Shown here: one piece after another, positions 44,045-52,230 of the stretch | How the letters are laid out: the number at the start of each line of letters is the position of its first letter | How positions within the stretch are numbered: position 1 is the first letter of the stretch | Origin: Roseivivax sp. THAF197b | GTDB lineage: Bacteria > Pseudomonadota > Alphaproteobacteria > Rhodobacterales > Rhodobacteraceae | DNA: 64,000 nucleotides | Assembly (NCBI RefSeq): GCF_009363255.1 | Contig: NZ_CP045319.1 | Location: forward strand, 1-64,000 | Direction of reading: 5' to 3' | Translations under genes and position numbers: made by a program | The notes under the pieces: model-generated | What the model saw: only the letters and a program-made list of their open reading frames with translations | The model's database searches: none | What the model was told of the DNA's origin: nothing

Positions 44045-45520
44045 TTAATTCACGAATCCCGCGAGGCGCGGAATGGTGAGCGATATGGCGGGGACGTAGG
44101 TAATCAACATGATCACCAGCACCTCCACCGCCAGAAAAGGCAGGATCGCTTTCGAGATCGTCTCGACCTTCTCGCCGGAGACGGATGAGGCGACGAACAG
44201 GACCAACCCCATGGGCGGCGTGGCAAGGCCGACGGTCAGGTTGACGCTCATGATGATGGCGAAGTGGACCGGATCGACGCCAAGCGACGTGAAGACCGGG
44301 CCCAGGATCGGCCCCAGGATGATGATCGCCGGGCCTGCATCGAGGAACATGCCCACGATGAAGAGCAGGATGTTGATCAGGAACAACAGCGTCAGCGGGT
44401 TCTCTGAGAGCGACAGGATGAACTCGGCCAGGATTTCCGGCGCGTGGCTGAGGCTGACCACCGTCTTGAAGGACACCGCCGCGCCGACGAGCAACAACAC
44501 GGTGGCCGATGCCATGGCGGAGCGTTTCAGCACATCCACCAAGTCCTTGCCGGACATGACGCCAAGCACGCCGAACGAGATGATGAGAGCGTAAAGCACC
44601 GCGATCGCCGCCGCTTCGGTCGGGGTGAAGACGCCGAGGAGAATGCCGCCCAGAATGATGATCGGGGTCTGGAGCGGCGCCACGGCCTTCTTGCAAACGA
44701 CGCGGAAATCCGGGTCCACCCGGCTGCGATAGAACATCAGCAGGAAATGCGCGGGGATCAGCAGGCCCAGATAGGCTGCAAGACCGCCGGTCGCGAGATC
44801 GCCGGGCAAAAGCTGCAAGAGCAGGTAGAAAATCCCGGCGAGGTTGAGGCGCAGCAGGATGAAGCTGACCCAGTATTCGACGGGCTTGAGCTCGGCGCCG
44901 CGCTCCACGCTTCGCTCGGCCTTGGGCAGATCGTACTTGTCCGCGAGAACGCGCACCATGATCATCAGCCCGACACCGACGAGGATGCCCGGCACGATGC
45001 CTGCAAGGAACAGCGCGGCCACCGATTGGCCCATGACATAGGCGTAGATGATCATGATGCCCGAGGGCGGGATGATCGGCCCGATCACCGACGAGGCCGC
45101 CGTGATCGCGGCTGCGAACCTGCGGGTATAGCCCTGTTTCTCCATCGCCGGGATCAGTGTTGAACCAAGCGCTGAGGTGTCCGCCACGGCTGACCCGGAA
45201 AGACCCGCAAAAAGGATCGAAGACAGGATGTTCACATGCGCAAGCCCGCCCCGCAGATGCCCCATGAAAGCCTGGCTGAATTGCACCAGTCGCTCCGTGA
45301 TCCCGCCGCGGTTCATCACCTCGCCGGCGAGCAGGAAGAAGGGCAGGGCCATCAGCGGGAAGCTGTCCATGCCATTGTAGAGATTGCGGTAGAGCAGCGC
45401 GAGGTCGCGTTCCTGCCCGTTGAGCCACAGCAGAATGCCGGGCGCGAAAAGCAGCGCGAAAAAGACCGGCAGGCCTATCATCAGGAAGACGAGGAAGACC
45501 GGCAGGAACCAGACCAGCAT
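44045..45520 (-). CDS. dctM: TRAP transporter large permease subunit (DctM family)
   Basis: 491 residues, usually 420-440 in the family, so there is an insert: PKAERSVERGAELKPVEYWVSF to FRVVCKKAVAP (about residues 195-265) adds extra helices in the middle. Conserved pieces: GLSGSAVADTSALGSTLIPAM near 106, GPIIPPSGIMIIYA near 145, GVFTPTEAAAIAVLYAL near 290 and VNLTVGLATPPMG near 430. Forms the Na+-coupled channel with DctQ. Its ATG follows the dctQ stop with no gap. Confidence 0.93.
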   Translation of the reverse strand: MLVWFLPVFLVFLMIGLPVFFALLFAPGILLWLNGQERDLALLYRNLYNGMDSFPLMALPFFLLAGEVMNRGGITERLVQFSQAFMGHLRGGLAHVNILSSILFAGLSGSAVADTSALGSTLIPAMEKQGYTRRFAAAITAASSVIGPIIPPSGIMIIYAYVMGQSVAALFLAGIVPGILVGVGLMIMVRVLADKYDLPKAERSVERGAELKPVEYWVSFILLRLNLAGIFYLLLQLLPGDLATGGLAAYLGLLIPAHFLLMFYRSRVDPDFRVVCKKAVAPLQTPIIILGGILLGVFTPTEAAAIAVLYALIISFGVLGVMSGKDLVDVLKRSAMASATVLLLVGAAVSFKTVVSLSHAPEILAEFILSLSENPLTLLFLINILLFIVGMFLDAGPAIIILGPILGPVFTSLGVDPVHFAIIMSVNLTVGLATPPMGLVLFVASSVSGEKVETISKAILPFLAVEVLVIMLITYVPAISLTIPRLAGFVN

Positions 45521-46108
45521 CTACTCGGCCTCCGGCAGATCGGAATGTGAGAGCGGCGGCAGGCCCTCCGCGCGGCCCGCGATCATCAGGATGCGGCGCA
45601 GGATCAGCTCGACGTTAACAATGGCCATCAGAACCATGCCGACGAAGATGGACATATACATCCAGGCGAGCTTGATCTTGATGCTCGTCCCGCCAACGAG
45701 ATCGAGCGGCAGGCGCAGCGAGGACGACGCGAAAAGCCAGCCGGAATTGACGTGGTTCCAGCCGAGCTGAATGCCCATCAGAAGCACGGTCATCGCCAAG
45801 CCAAGCAGCACGAGGATGACGATGTCGGCCAGCCTGCGGGGCAGGGCTTCGGTCAGCATGTCGATGGCCACGAAGCCGCCCGCGCGCAGCCCCGACGGCG
45901 CGGCAAGGCCCGTCATCCACAGCATCAAGAACCGCGCGGCCTCATCGGGCCAGGGCAGGGCATTGTTCAACACGTAGCGGAACCACACCTGCGCGAGGAT
46001 CACGGCGACCATCACTGCCAAGGCGACAATGGCGAGGCCACGGCCAAGCCAAAGCACCCAGTCGTTCCAGATCTGGATCGGCAGCAATATTCCGCGAATG
46101 AGCTGCAA
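45521..46108 (-). CDS. dctQ: TRAP transporter small permease subunit (DctQ family)
   Basis: 195 residues with four membrane helices: IVALAVMVAVILAQVWFRYVLNNALPWPDEAARFLMLWMTGL is the first pair with the WxDExxR-like motif, and LVLLGLAMTVLLMGIQLGWN the third; the last is near 140-165. It partners DctM; the stop codon abuts the dctM start. Separated by only 60 bp from the flavin reductase gene, so the transporter is read from the same promoter as the catabolic enzymes. Confidence 0.92.
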   Translation of the reverse strand: MQLIRGILLPIQIWNDWVLWLGRGLAIVALAVMVAVILAQVWFRYVLNNALPWPDEAARFLMLWMTGLAAPSGLRAGGFVAIDMLTEALPRRLADIVILVLLGLAMTVLLMGIQLGWNHVNSGWLFASSSLRLPLDLVGGTSIKIKLAWMYMSIFVGMVLMAIVNVELILRRILMIAGRAEGLPPLSHSDLPEAE

Positions 46109-46168
46109 AGCTGGCCTCCTCCCTTGCCGCAGTTCGATGCGGCCACCCGGTAACCGGGCGTCTGTCGC

Positions 46169-46684
46169 CTAACGTGCTGCGAAACCTCCCAGCTGTCCAT
46201 TCAGGAATAGCAGCGGGCTCCCCTCCCGCTGGGTCACCTTCGTGACACGTCCGACCACGATGGCATGATCGCCGCCGTCATGGACCGCGTGGCGCTCGCA
46301 TTCGTACCGCGCGAGCGCCGAGGCGATGATCGGCAGGCCGGTCTCATCCTTGCGCAGAACGTCTGACCCCAAAGCCCGCCCGTCGCGCGCGACCGCATGG
46401 CAGAGATCGCCTTGATCCTCGGCGAGGACATGGATCGCGTAGCGTGTGCACTCGGTGAAGGGCGCGAACCGCTTCGATGCGCGGGCAGGCGACCACAGAA
46501 CCAGCGGCGGGTCGAGCGAGAGCGACGCGAAACTGTTGGCCGTGATCGCCAAGGGGCCATCCGGCGTATCGGTCGTGACGATTGTCACGCCGGTCGCGAA
46601 TTGCCCCAGCGCATTGCGGAAGGCCCGCTGCGTCTCGGGGCCCGGCACGAAGCTTTGTGTGTCGAAGGGCGTGGCATCGCCCAT
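46169..46684 (-). CDS. smoA: flavin reductase (FMN reductase component, SmoA-like)
   Basis: 171 residues of the flavin reductase-like (HpaC/RutF) fold. FRNALGQFATGVTIVTT near 20-36 and ITANSFASLSLDPPLVLWSP near 47-66 bind the flavin, and GDHAIVVGRV near 138 is the C-terminal strand. It would supply FMNH2 to the flavin-dependent monooxygenase two genes upstream. ATG 46684 overlaps the aldo/keto reductase stop (TGATG). The smoA name is by analogy with sulfoquinovose monooxygenase clusters; the fold itself is certain. Confidence 0.85.
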   Translation of the reverse strand: MGDATPFDTQSFVPGPETQRAFRNALGQFATGVTIVTTDTPDGPLAITANSFASLSLDPPLVLWSPARASKRFAPFTECTRYAIHVLAEDQGDLCHAVARDGRALGSDVLRKDETGLPIIASALARYECERHAVHDGGDHAIVVGRVTKVTQREGSPLLFLNGQLGGFAAR

Positions 46685-47580
46685 CAGGGCACCTCGTGAC
46701 CAAGCGCCAGCGTGTAAAGCTCGAACCATGTCTCGCGGTCGATCTCCACTTTTTCGGCGTCGCCCAGCTTCGCGATCCGTTCGACATTGTTCGTGCCCAT
46801 CACCGGCAGTATGCCCGCAGGGTGTGCGAGCAGCCAAGCAACGGCGACCGCCGCGGCATCGACGCCATGCGCCTTGCCGATCTTGTCGAGCGCGGCGCGC
46901 AGCTTGGCGGAGCTTTCCGCAAAGAGCGACCCACCCCCCAGCGGCGACCACGCCATCGGGGCAATCCCGCGTTCCTGCAGGAAGGCCACGTCGCCATTGG
47001 TGAAGCCGTGATGCGCCAGAAGCGACAGCTCGATCTGGTTGGTCACGAGCGGCGTCTTCATGGCCGATTGCAGCAGCGTCCAGTCATGCAGTTTGAAATT
47101 CGACACGCCGATATGTGCGGCCTTGCCCGAAGCGACCACCTCATCAAGCGCGGCGCCCGTCTCGTGGTGATCCATCAGCGGATCGGGGCGGTGGATCAGG
47201 AGCAGGTCGATCTGCTCGATTCCCATGAGCTCAAGAGATTGATCGACGGAGGCCATGATATGCGCGCGCGAAGTGTCGTAATACTTCACCCGCTTGTCGG
47301 CATAGCGCCCGGCCGGGGCGACGATATCGCATTTGGTGACGATCTCGATCCGGTCGCGCAGATCGGTGCCGCGCAGCGCATGGCCCAGAACCGCCTCCGC
47401 CTCGTAGCCGCCATAGATATCTGCCTGGTCCATCGTCGTGATGCCCTGATCGAGGCAGGCCTCGATCTTGGCGCGCACGTGGCCGGGCGAGGTATCGTTG
47501 TCGTCCGACAGCCGCCACATCCCGTAGACGATCCGGGACAGGGACAGATTGTCGGTCATCGCGACACGGCTCACACTCAT
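46684..47580 (-). CDS. smoB: aldo/keto reductase, SmoB-like (6-oxo-glucose reductase candidate)
   Basis: 298 residues. The AKR barrel has the complete tetrad: Asp51 (TTMDQADIYGG), Tyr56, Lys83 (VTKCDI) and His130 (LLLIHRPDP). GNSNF-type GVSNFKLHDW and the C-terminal GTNNVERI cofactor loop are present. The opening SRIVYGMWR, AKIEACLDQGITTMDQADIYGGY and the end WFELYTLALGHEVP closely resemble what I remember of Agrobacterium SmoB. That enzyme reduces 6-oxo-glucose to glucose after sulfite release. Overlaps both neighbours by 1-4 bp. Confidence 0.85.
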   Translation of the reverse strand: MSVSRVAMTDNLSLSRIVYGMWRLSDDNDTSPGHVRAKIEACLDQGITTMDQADIYGGYEAEAVLGHALRGTDLRDRIEIVTKCDIVAPAGRYADKRVKYYDTSRAHIMASVDQSLELMGIEQIDLLLIHRPDPLMDHHETGAALDEVVASGKAAHIGVSNFKLHDWTLLQSAMKTPLVTNQIELSLLAHHGFTNGDVAFLQERGIAPMAWSPLGGGSLFAESSAKLRAALDKIGKAHGVDAAAVAVAWLLAHPAGILPVMGTNNVERIAKLGDAEKVEIDRETWFELYTLALGHEVP

Positions 47581-48734
47581 TTGCGCTCTCCTTCGCCCAA
47601 AGGCGTGTTCGGGGTTTCCGTCGGCACCCGACCATAGATTTCGGGCAGCGAACAGGTCTTCAGCTGCGGGAGCACCTTCTGACCGAAATGGCGGCATTCG
47701 TCGAGATGCGGATAGCCGGAAAAGATGAAGGCCCGCATGCCCATTTTCTTGTAATTCTCGATCTTGGACATGACCTGATCGACGGAGCCGACAAGGGCCG
47801 CGCCGCAACCGGATCGCGCGCGTCCGACACCGGTCCAGAGCCCCGGCTCGACATAGCCGTATTGATCGGCCAATTCCCTTGCGCGGGCCTGGTGGCTCAC
47901 ACCGAGCGAGATGGAATCGTGCGCCCGGTCCCGGATCAGCTTGCCGTATTCGTCATCAAGCTTCGAGACGATGTAATCGGCGTATTCGCGGGCCTCGGCC
48001 TCGGTATCCCGCACGATCATGTGCACGCGCAGACCGTAATCGAGCGTGCGGCCGTAGCGTTCGGCCACCGCGTTCACGGCGCGCATGCGCTCCGCCAGCT
48101 GTTCCTCGGGCTCGGGCCACATCAGGTAGACGTCGCAATGCTGGCCGCAAAGCTCCAGCGCCTGCGGGGAATAGCCCCCGAAATAGAGAAGCGGCCCGCC
48201 GTTCTGCTGGTAGGGTTTCGCGGGATCGGTCCAGACATCCTTGAACTGGTAAACCTCGCCCTCGTAGTCGATCTTGTCGCGCGTCCAGGCCTGTTTCAGG
48301 ATTTCCACGACCTCGCGCGACCGCTGATACCGGAAGGCGCTGTCCGCCTTTTCGCCCGGAAAATCCGAGGAGATGACATTCAGCGTCAGCCGCCCCTTCA
48401 TCATGTGATCGATGGTCGCGATGGTGCGGGCCAGCATGATGGGCTGCATCTCGCCACAGCGGATCGCGGCCAGCATGTTGATCTTGCTCGTGACCTGACT
48501 GCCCGCCGCCACGAAGGACAAGACATCCTGACCGACCTGGTAAGAAGACGGGCACAGGATATTGCCGAAGCCCTGGCGTTCGGCCTCCTGCAGGATCGAG
48601 GAGCAATGTTCCCAGCTTGACCGAAGCGCGCCGTCCGGCACGCCGAGGAACTGGTAATCGTCCGAGCAAAGTGCCGCGAACCAGGAGACCTCCGCTGCAT
48701 CGTGATCGGCAGATGTGACGGGAACAACGGTCAT
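47577..48734 (-). CDS. smoC: SsuD-type flavin-dependent monooxygenase, sulfoquinovose monooxygenase (SmoC) candidate
   Basis: 385-residue luciferase-like (LLM) monooxygenase with the SsuD pattern: NILCPSSYQVGQD near 60, LNVISSDFPGEKADS near 120, YFGGYSPQALELCG near 185 and RARSGCGAALVGS near 300. The opening SWFAALCSDDYQFLGVPDG and the end YGRVPTETPNTPLGEGERK differ from ordinary SsuD. From memory, they resemble SmoC, which uses FMNH2 and O2 to turn sulfoquinovose into sulfite and 6-oxo-glucose. First gene of a six-gene operon with reductases and a TRAP transporter. Could alternatively act on another sulfonate. Confidence 0.83.
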   Translation of the reverse strand: MTVVPVTSADHDAAEVSWFAALCSDDYQFLGVPDGALRSSWEHCSSILQEAERQGFGNILCPSSYQVGQDVLSFVAAGSQVTSKINMLAAIRCGEMQPIMLARTIATIDHMMKGRLTLNVISSDFPGEKADSAFRYQRSREVVEILKQAWTRDKIDYEGEVYQFKDVWTDPAKPYQQNGGPLLYFGGYSPQALELCGQHCDVYLMWPEPEEQLAERMRAVNAVAERYGRTLDYGLRVHMIVRDTEAEAREYADYIVSKLDDEYGKLIRDRAHDSISLGVSHQARARELADQYGYVEPGLWTGVGRARSGCGAALVGSVDQVMSKIENYKKMGMRAFIFSGYPHLDECRHFGQKVLPQLKTCSLPEIYGRVPTETPNTPLGEGERK

Positions 48735-48782
48735 GGCAGGCCTCGGGCAATTGGGCGAATTGCCTCTTGCGTAGCACTGTCA

Positions 48783-48796
48783 TTGATGTGCATCAA
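48783..48796. promoter_or_regulatory. candidate GntR operator between divergent operons
   Basis: TTGATG-TG-CATCAA is a perfect 6+2+6 inverted repeat in the 92-bp gap between smoC (minus) and the GntR regulator gene (plus), followed by a half-similar GTATCAAT at 48801-48808. Placement suits repression of both operons. Confidence 0.55.
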
Positions 48797-48826
48797 TAGT
48801 GTATCAATTTAGATGTTCCGAGCGTC

Positions 48827-49528
48827 ATGCCCGACGAAACCGCTCTTCCCCGCTACCTCCAAGTGGCCGAGACGCTGATCCGCGATATCGCGGCCGGTCG
48901 GCTGCCCGATGGCGCGCGACTGCCGCCCGAGCGGGACATGGCGTCGGAGTGGGATATCTCCGTCGGCACCTTGCGCAAGGCATTGGCGCGGTTGCAGGAG
49001 GCGGGACTGCTGGAGCGCGTGCAGGGCTCCGGAAACTACGTGCGGCGCGCCTCGCAGGACCTCGGCATCTATGCCTTTTTCCGCATCGAACAGATCGCCG
49101 GTGGGGGTCTGCCCACCGCCCAACTGCTATCGGTCCAGCGCCGCGCCAAAGACCCTGACATGCCGGATTTCGGGACGAGCCCTGAGGGCCATCGCATCCG
49201 CCGCCTGCGCCGGATCGGGGATATTCCCGCCGTTCTGGAGGAGATCTGGCTCGATGGTGACGTCACCGAAGAGATCCGGCGCTCGGAGCTCTCCGAGTCG
49301 CTGTACCTCTATTACCGCAATGCGCTTGGCGTCGTGATCACCCGCGCCGAAGACCGCATCGGTGTCGCAGATGTCCCCGACTGGGTGGTGCCCGAGGCCA
49401 CATTCGCGCCGGGCAGTGCGGCGGGCTTCATCGAACGGATCAGTCAGGATGCCGGCGGCGCGCCGGTCGAATATTCGCGCACATGGTTCGACAGCCGCCA
49501 TGTCCGCTACGTCTCACGTCTCAGATAA
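48827..49528 (+). CDS. GntR/HutC-family transcriptional regulator
   Basis: 233 residues. An N-terminal winged helix (LPRYLQVAETLIRDIAAGRLPDGARLPPERDMASEWDISVGTLRKALARLQEAGLLERVQGSGNYV, with classic GntR spacing) is followed by a UTRA ligand-binding domain ending VEYSRTWFDSRHVRYVSRLR. HutC-type regulators usually bind a pathway sugar or intermediate and then release DNA. Divergent from the monooxygenase operon and 16 bp upstream of the Gfo/Idh gene, so it most likely controls the whole locus in response to the incoming sugar. Confidence 0.92.
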   Translation: MPDETALPRYLQVAETLIRDIAAGRLPDGARLPPERDMASEWDISVGTLRKALARLQEAGLLERVQGSGNYVRRASQDLGIYAFFRIEQIAGGGLPTAQLLSVQRRAKDPDMPDFGTSPEGHRIRRLRRIGDIPAVLEEIWLDGDVTEEIRRSELSESLYLYYRNALGVVITRAEDRIGVADVPDWVVPEATFAPGSAAGFIERISQDAGGAPVEYSRTWFDSRHVRYVSRLR

Positions 49529-49544
49529 GGGAAGACGCAGAAGC

Positions 49545-50627
49545 ATGATCAATTACGGTATCATCGGCGCCGGCATGATGGGGCAGGAGCATATCCGCAA
49601 CATCCAGCTTCTGGGCGATGCGCGCGTCGATACCATTTTCGAGCCGGATCTCGAACAGCGCGGCCGGGCAGGGGCCATCGCGCCGGATGCGGTTATGGTG
49701 GATAGCGTGGCCGATCTGCTTGCCCGGCAAAGCGTCGATGTGCTGCTGATCGCGAGCCCAAACCATCACCATGTCCGCCAGATGGAAGAGATCGCCGCGA
49801 TCCGCCCGCTGCCGCTTCTGGTGGAAAAGCCGCTCTTTACCCGGCACGATGACGCTGAACGCATCGCACACCTCGCGAAGGACTATCCCGCGCCGATCTG
49901 GGTCGCGATGGAATATCGCTACATGCCGCCCATCGCGATGATGCTGGAGCGTCTGGAGGCGGCGACGGGCGGTCTGCGCATGCTGACGATCCGCGAGCAT
50001 CGCTTCCCGTTTCTCGACAAAGTCGGGGCCTGGAACCGCTTCAATGCCTCGTCGGGTGGCACATTGGTCGAGAAATGCTGCCATTTCTTCGATCTCATGC
50101 GCCTGGCGTCCGGCGCAGAGCCCGTGCGCGTGATGGCCTCAGGCGGGCAGGGGGTGAATCACCTGGCCGAGGTCTATGACGGTCACACCCCGGATATCTG
50201 GGACAATGCCTATGTCATCGTCGATTTCGACAGCGGCATGCGCGCGATGCTGGAGCTGTGCATGTTCGCCGAAGGCTCCAGATACCAGGAACATCTCAGC
50301 GCGGTCGGTCCCACCGGCAAGATCGAGGCCCTGGTGCCTGGCCCCACGCGCTTCTGGCCCGAGCGCCTTGGCGCACCACCCGTTCCGCAGGTTGTGCTCA
50401 GCCCGCGCGATGCAAGCGGCGAGCAGGTGCTGGACGTACCCGTCGATCCGACACTTCTGGATGCGGGTGATCATAATGGCTCGACCTTCTACCAGCACCA
50501 GAAGTTCCTCCGCGCGGTGCAATCGGGCGGGCCTGTCGAGGTTTCGCTGGCGGACGGCGCGAAAGCCGTGGCGATGGGGCTTGCTGCACAGAAATCGGCG
50601 GAAACGGGAGAAGCTGTGCGTCTCTAA
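49545..50627 (+). CDS. Gfo/Idh/MocA-family oxidoreductase; possible NAD-dependent sulfoquinovosidase
   Basis: 360 residues. The N-terminal Rossmann loop GIIGAGMMGQEH (5-16), ASPNHHHVRQ (70-79) and the family EKP (94-96) bind NAD and sugar. The C-terminal alpha/beta domain holds AMEYRYMPP, REHRFPFLDKVGAWNR, GGTLVEKCCHFFDLM and EGSRYQEHLSAVG. The EKCCHFFDLM helix carries the catalytic His region. Co-transcribed with the GntR regulator. Some Gfo/Idh-like proteins (glycoside hydrolase family 188) cleave sulfoquinovosides with NAD+. No family-31 sulfoquinovosidase is in the window, so this gene is a candidate for that step. A plain sugar dehydrogenase is the alternative. Confidence 0.82.
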   Translation: MINYGIIGAGMMGQEHIRNIQLLGDARVDTIFEPDLEQRGRAGAIAPDAVMVDSVADLLARQSVDVLLIASPNHHHVRQMEEIAAIRPLPLLVEKPLFTRHDDAERIAHLAKDYPAPIWVAMEYRYMPPIAMMLERLEAATGGLRMLTIREHRFPFLDKVGAWNRFNASSGGTLVEKCCHFFDLMRLASGAEPVRVMASGGQGVNHLAEVYDGHTPDIWDNAYVIVDFDSGMRAMLELCMFAEGSRYQEHLSAVGPTGKIEALVPGPTRFWPERLGAPPVPQVVLSPRDASGEQVLDVPVDPTLLDAGDHNGSTFYQHQKFLRAVQSGGPVEVSLADGAKAVAMGLAAQKSAETGEAVRL

Positions 50628-50643
50628 AGCGCACAGCTTGAGG

Positions 50644-50670
50644 CGCGGCGATCTGTTTAGCGCCGCGTTT
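50644..50670 (+). terminator. terminator after the GntR-Gfo/Idh operon
   Basis: CGCGGCG and CGCCGCG form a 7-bp stem around ATCTGTTTAG, followed by TTT. It lies 16 bp beyond the Gfo/Idh stop and at the 3' end of the convergent gene, so it may serve both. Confidence 0.6.
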
Positions 50671-51232
50671 ACGGCCAGGCGACAGCGAATTCAGCTATCA
50701 GCCTTGTCCCGCGCGCATACTTCTCATTGCGCACGTCATATGCGGCGTCATTCCCACCACATGTCAGCTCAATATCGCGCATGACGCCAGGGATGCCCGA
50801 TTCGTCGAGATTCAGCAGATCGTGTATAATTCCGTACGCGGTATGAAAGTCGTCTGCCTCGACGGCTTCACGCAGCTTTATTTTCGATTGCTGCTTAAGC
50901 TCGTTAATATCCTCGGAATCCGCAAACCGCTCGGCTTCGGCCTCATCAAGACTGCCGAAGCCCGAAACCACAGCATTTAATGTAGATCTCCAATCATCTT
51001 TCAGATGTTCGGGGTCGAACTCACTGGGTTCGAAATACGCTGTGTCATAGCGTTCGGACACAAGGCCAAGGAACTCGACAATCGGCCCGTATTCTTCATC
51101 CCCGGCAAGATCGGTCAGGCGGCTTTCGGCCTCAGCTGCAAGATCATCGATCTCCAAGGCAGGGTCAAAGCCCTCGCGGCTAAAGTCGTTCTCGTCCATG
51201 AGAAGGCATTTCTTTGTATGATAGATGCCCAT
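50669..51232 (-). CDS. unknown acidic protein
   Basis: 187 residues, strongly acidic in the N-terminal half (DENDFSREGFDPALEIDDLAAEAESRLTDLAGDEEYGP), then helical segments, and a C-terminal part with one Cys (ELTCGGNDAAYDVRNEKYARG). AAAGGA precedes the ATG at 51232 with good spacing; the ATG at 51199 is an alternative. No motif recognised. First gene of the accessory island at the right of the sulfo-sugar locus. The sequence gives no function. Confidence 0.68.
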   Translation of the reverse strand: MGIYHTKKCLLMDENDFSREGFDPALEIDDLAAEAESRLTDLAGDEEYGPIVEFLGLVSERYDTAYFEPSEFDPEHLKDDWRSTLNAVVSGFGSLDEAEAERFADSEDINELKQQSKIKLREAVEADDFHTAYGIIHDLLNLDESGIPGVMRDIELTCGGNDAAYDVRNEKYARGTRLIAEFAVAWP

Positions 51233-51390
51233 GATTTTTTCCTTTCATTCTCGGCATGGTATGTTGGCAGCCTTGAAAGACCTGAGTTCGGTATCTGATA
51301 CGAGACCGGTTCCGAACGCACCTTGTCGTCGCTGCCAAAGATGACGTGGGAACTTCATCGAAAACACAAAACCGGAAACTCGATTTTTCT

Positions 51391-51420
51391 TGTGGCTCCG
51401 GATCGATTTCCGGAGCCACC
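51391..51420 (-). terminator. hairpin downstream of unknown island gene
   Basis: GTGGCTCCGGA and TCCGGAGCCAC are complementary over 11 bp around TCGATT, 4 bp beyond the stop of the minus-strand gene at 51425. No clear T run follows on that strand; termination is likely but not certain. Confidence 0.55.
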
Positions 51421-51424
51421 TTGT

Positions 51425-51742
51425 TCAGCGCATCTCCCGTGCCGCGAGATCGCTCAGCTTGGCCCCATTCCAACGTAGCGCATCGGAGAAGGCCAGCGGC
51501 ACATCCCGTGCCTCCTCGAGCGCACGCAGAATGTTGAGCAGCCGCCCTTTCACTACAATTGGATCGGGGAATTTCTGGCAGAGCTCGCCAAGAAGATCAC
51601 AATAGGCGTCTACGCCTGCGTCACCATGGATGATTTCGACGAGCTCGCAGAGGCCTGTGCCATGACGTGTGCAGAACTTGCCGACCTCGTAGGCGAAGAT
51701 GTGGGCTGCCTCCGGAACCGGGTTTTCCCGAATATCTTTCAT
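51425..51742 (-). CDS. unknown small protein of the 50-60 kb island
   Basis: 105 residues from ATG 51742, which follows TGGAGAACC. It starts MKDIRENPVPEAAHIFAYEVGKFCTRHGTGLCELVEIIHG and ends LSDLAAREMR. Predicted all-helical with three Cys. It is about 100 bp downstream of the similarly organised gene at 51844-52230 and on the same strand as the recombinase operon, so it may be a late member of that transcript. Unknown family. Confidence 0.65.
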   Translation of the reverse strand: MKDIRENPVPEAAHIFAYEVGKFCTRHGTGLCELVEIIHGDAGVDAYCDLLGELCQKFPDPIVVKGRLLNILRALEEARDVPLAFSDALRWNGAKLSDLAAREMR

Positions 51743-51843
51743 GATGGTTCTCCAGGCGATCGGCGTCAGCCTTGGGGCTGAACTTGGAACCGTCGCTGAC
51801 AAAACCCGCCGCCGGGGAGACAAGCGGCGACGGGGCAGGGGGC

Positions 51844-52230
51844 TCACATTTGAGATCGGAATCCCTCGATGGACGCGAGCGCTTCTTGGAGCAGGTCCGT
51901 GAGCCGACAAATCTCGTGCACGAGGTCACTCGCCGGATCGATTTGTGCAAAGAAGCCTGCATCTTCGCCGTCCAGATCATCCACGCCTTCGAGCGACAGG
52001 AGCGCGAGAAGCTCACCCGCGAGCCGCTCGGCACTGCGCGTCACTGCAGTCGCCTCATGAAGTTGCGCCTCGAGCTTCGGGACGAGCCGCGCGCCACGTG
52101 GCCCGCCGAGCGCGGCAGCGGCGTCGTAGAACGCCTCCCCGTGTCGGTGAATGAGGGTGTGAAGCGCTGTGCTAAGTAGTTCAGTGCGAACTGGCGTGGA
52201 CCGCGTCAAAGCGGCGGTAAAATGCTGCAT
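51844..52230 (-). CDS. unknown small helical protein of the 50-60 kb island
   Basis: 128 residues from ATG 52230, preceded by AAAAGGAAAATGC. It starts MQHFTAALTRSTPVRTELLSTALHTLIHRHGEAFYDAAAALGG and continues as amphipathic helices with an acidic centre (SLEGVDDLDGEDAGFFAQID). No motif recognised. Same strand and spacing as the recombinase genes to the right (164 bp gap). Confidence 0.62.
   Translation of the reverse strand: MQHFTAALTRSTPVRTELLSTALHTLIHRHGEAFYDAAAALGGPRGARLVPKLEAQLHEATAVTRSAERLAGELLALLSLEGVDDLDGEDAGFFAQIDPASDLVHEICRLTDLLQEALASIEGFRSQM

Noticed and set aside
42954..45428. 824-codon open frame covering the TRAP genes
   Set aside because: Only its 3' third (from 44015) is a real protein with a signal peptide and ribosome site. 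The upstream part is a shadow of dctM in another frame, rich in Arg and Gly without family resemblance.
51391..51420. Hairpin as a recombination site like the one at 55693
   Set aside because: It has an 11-bp stem and a six-base loop and lies directly behind a stop codon, so an RNA terminator-like role is simpler.
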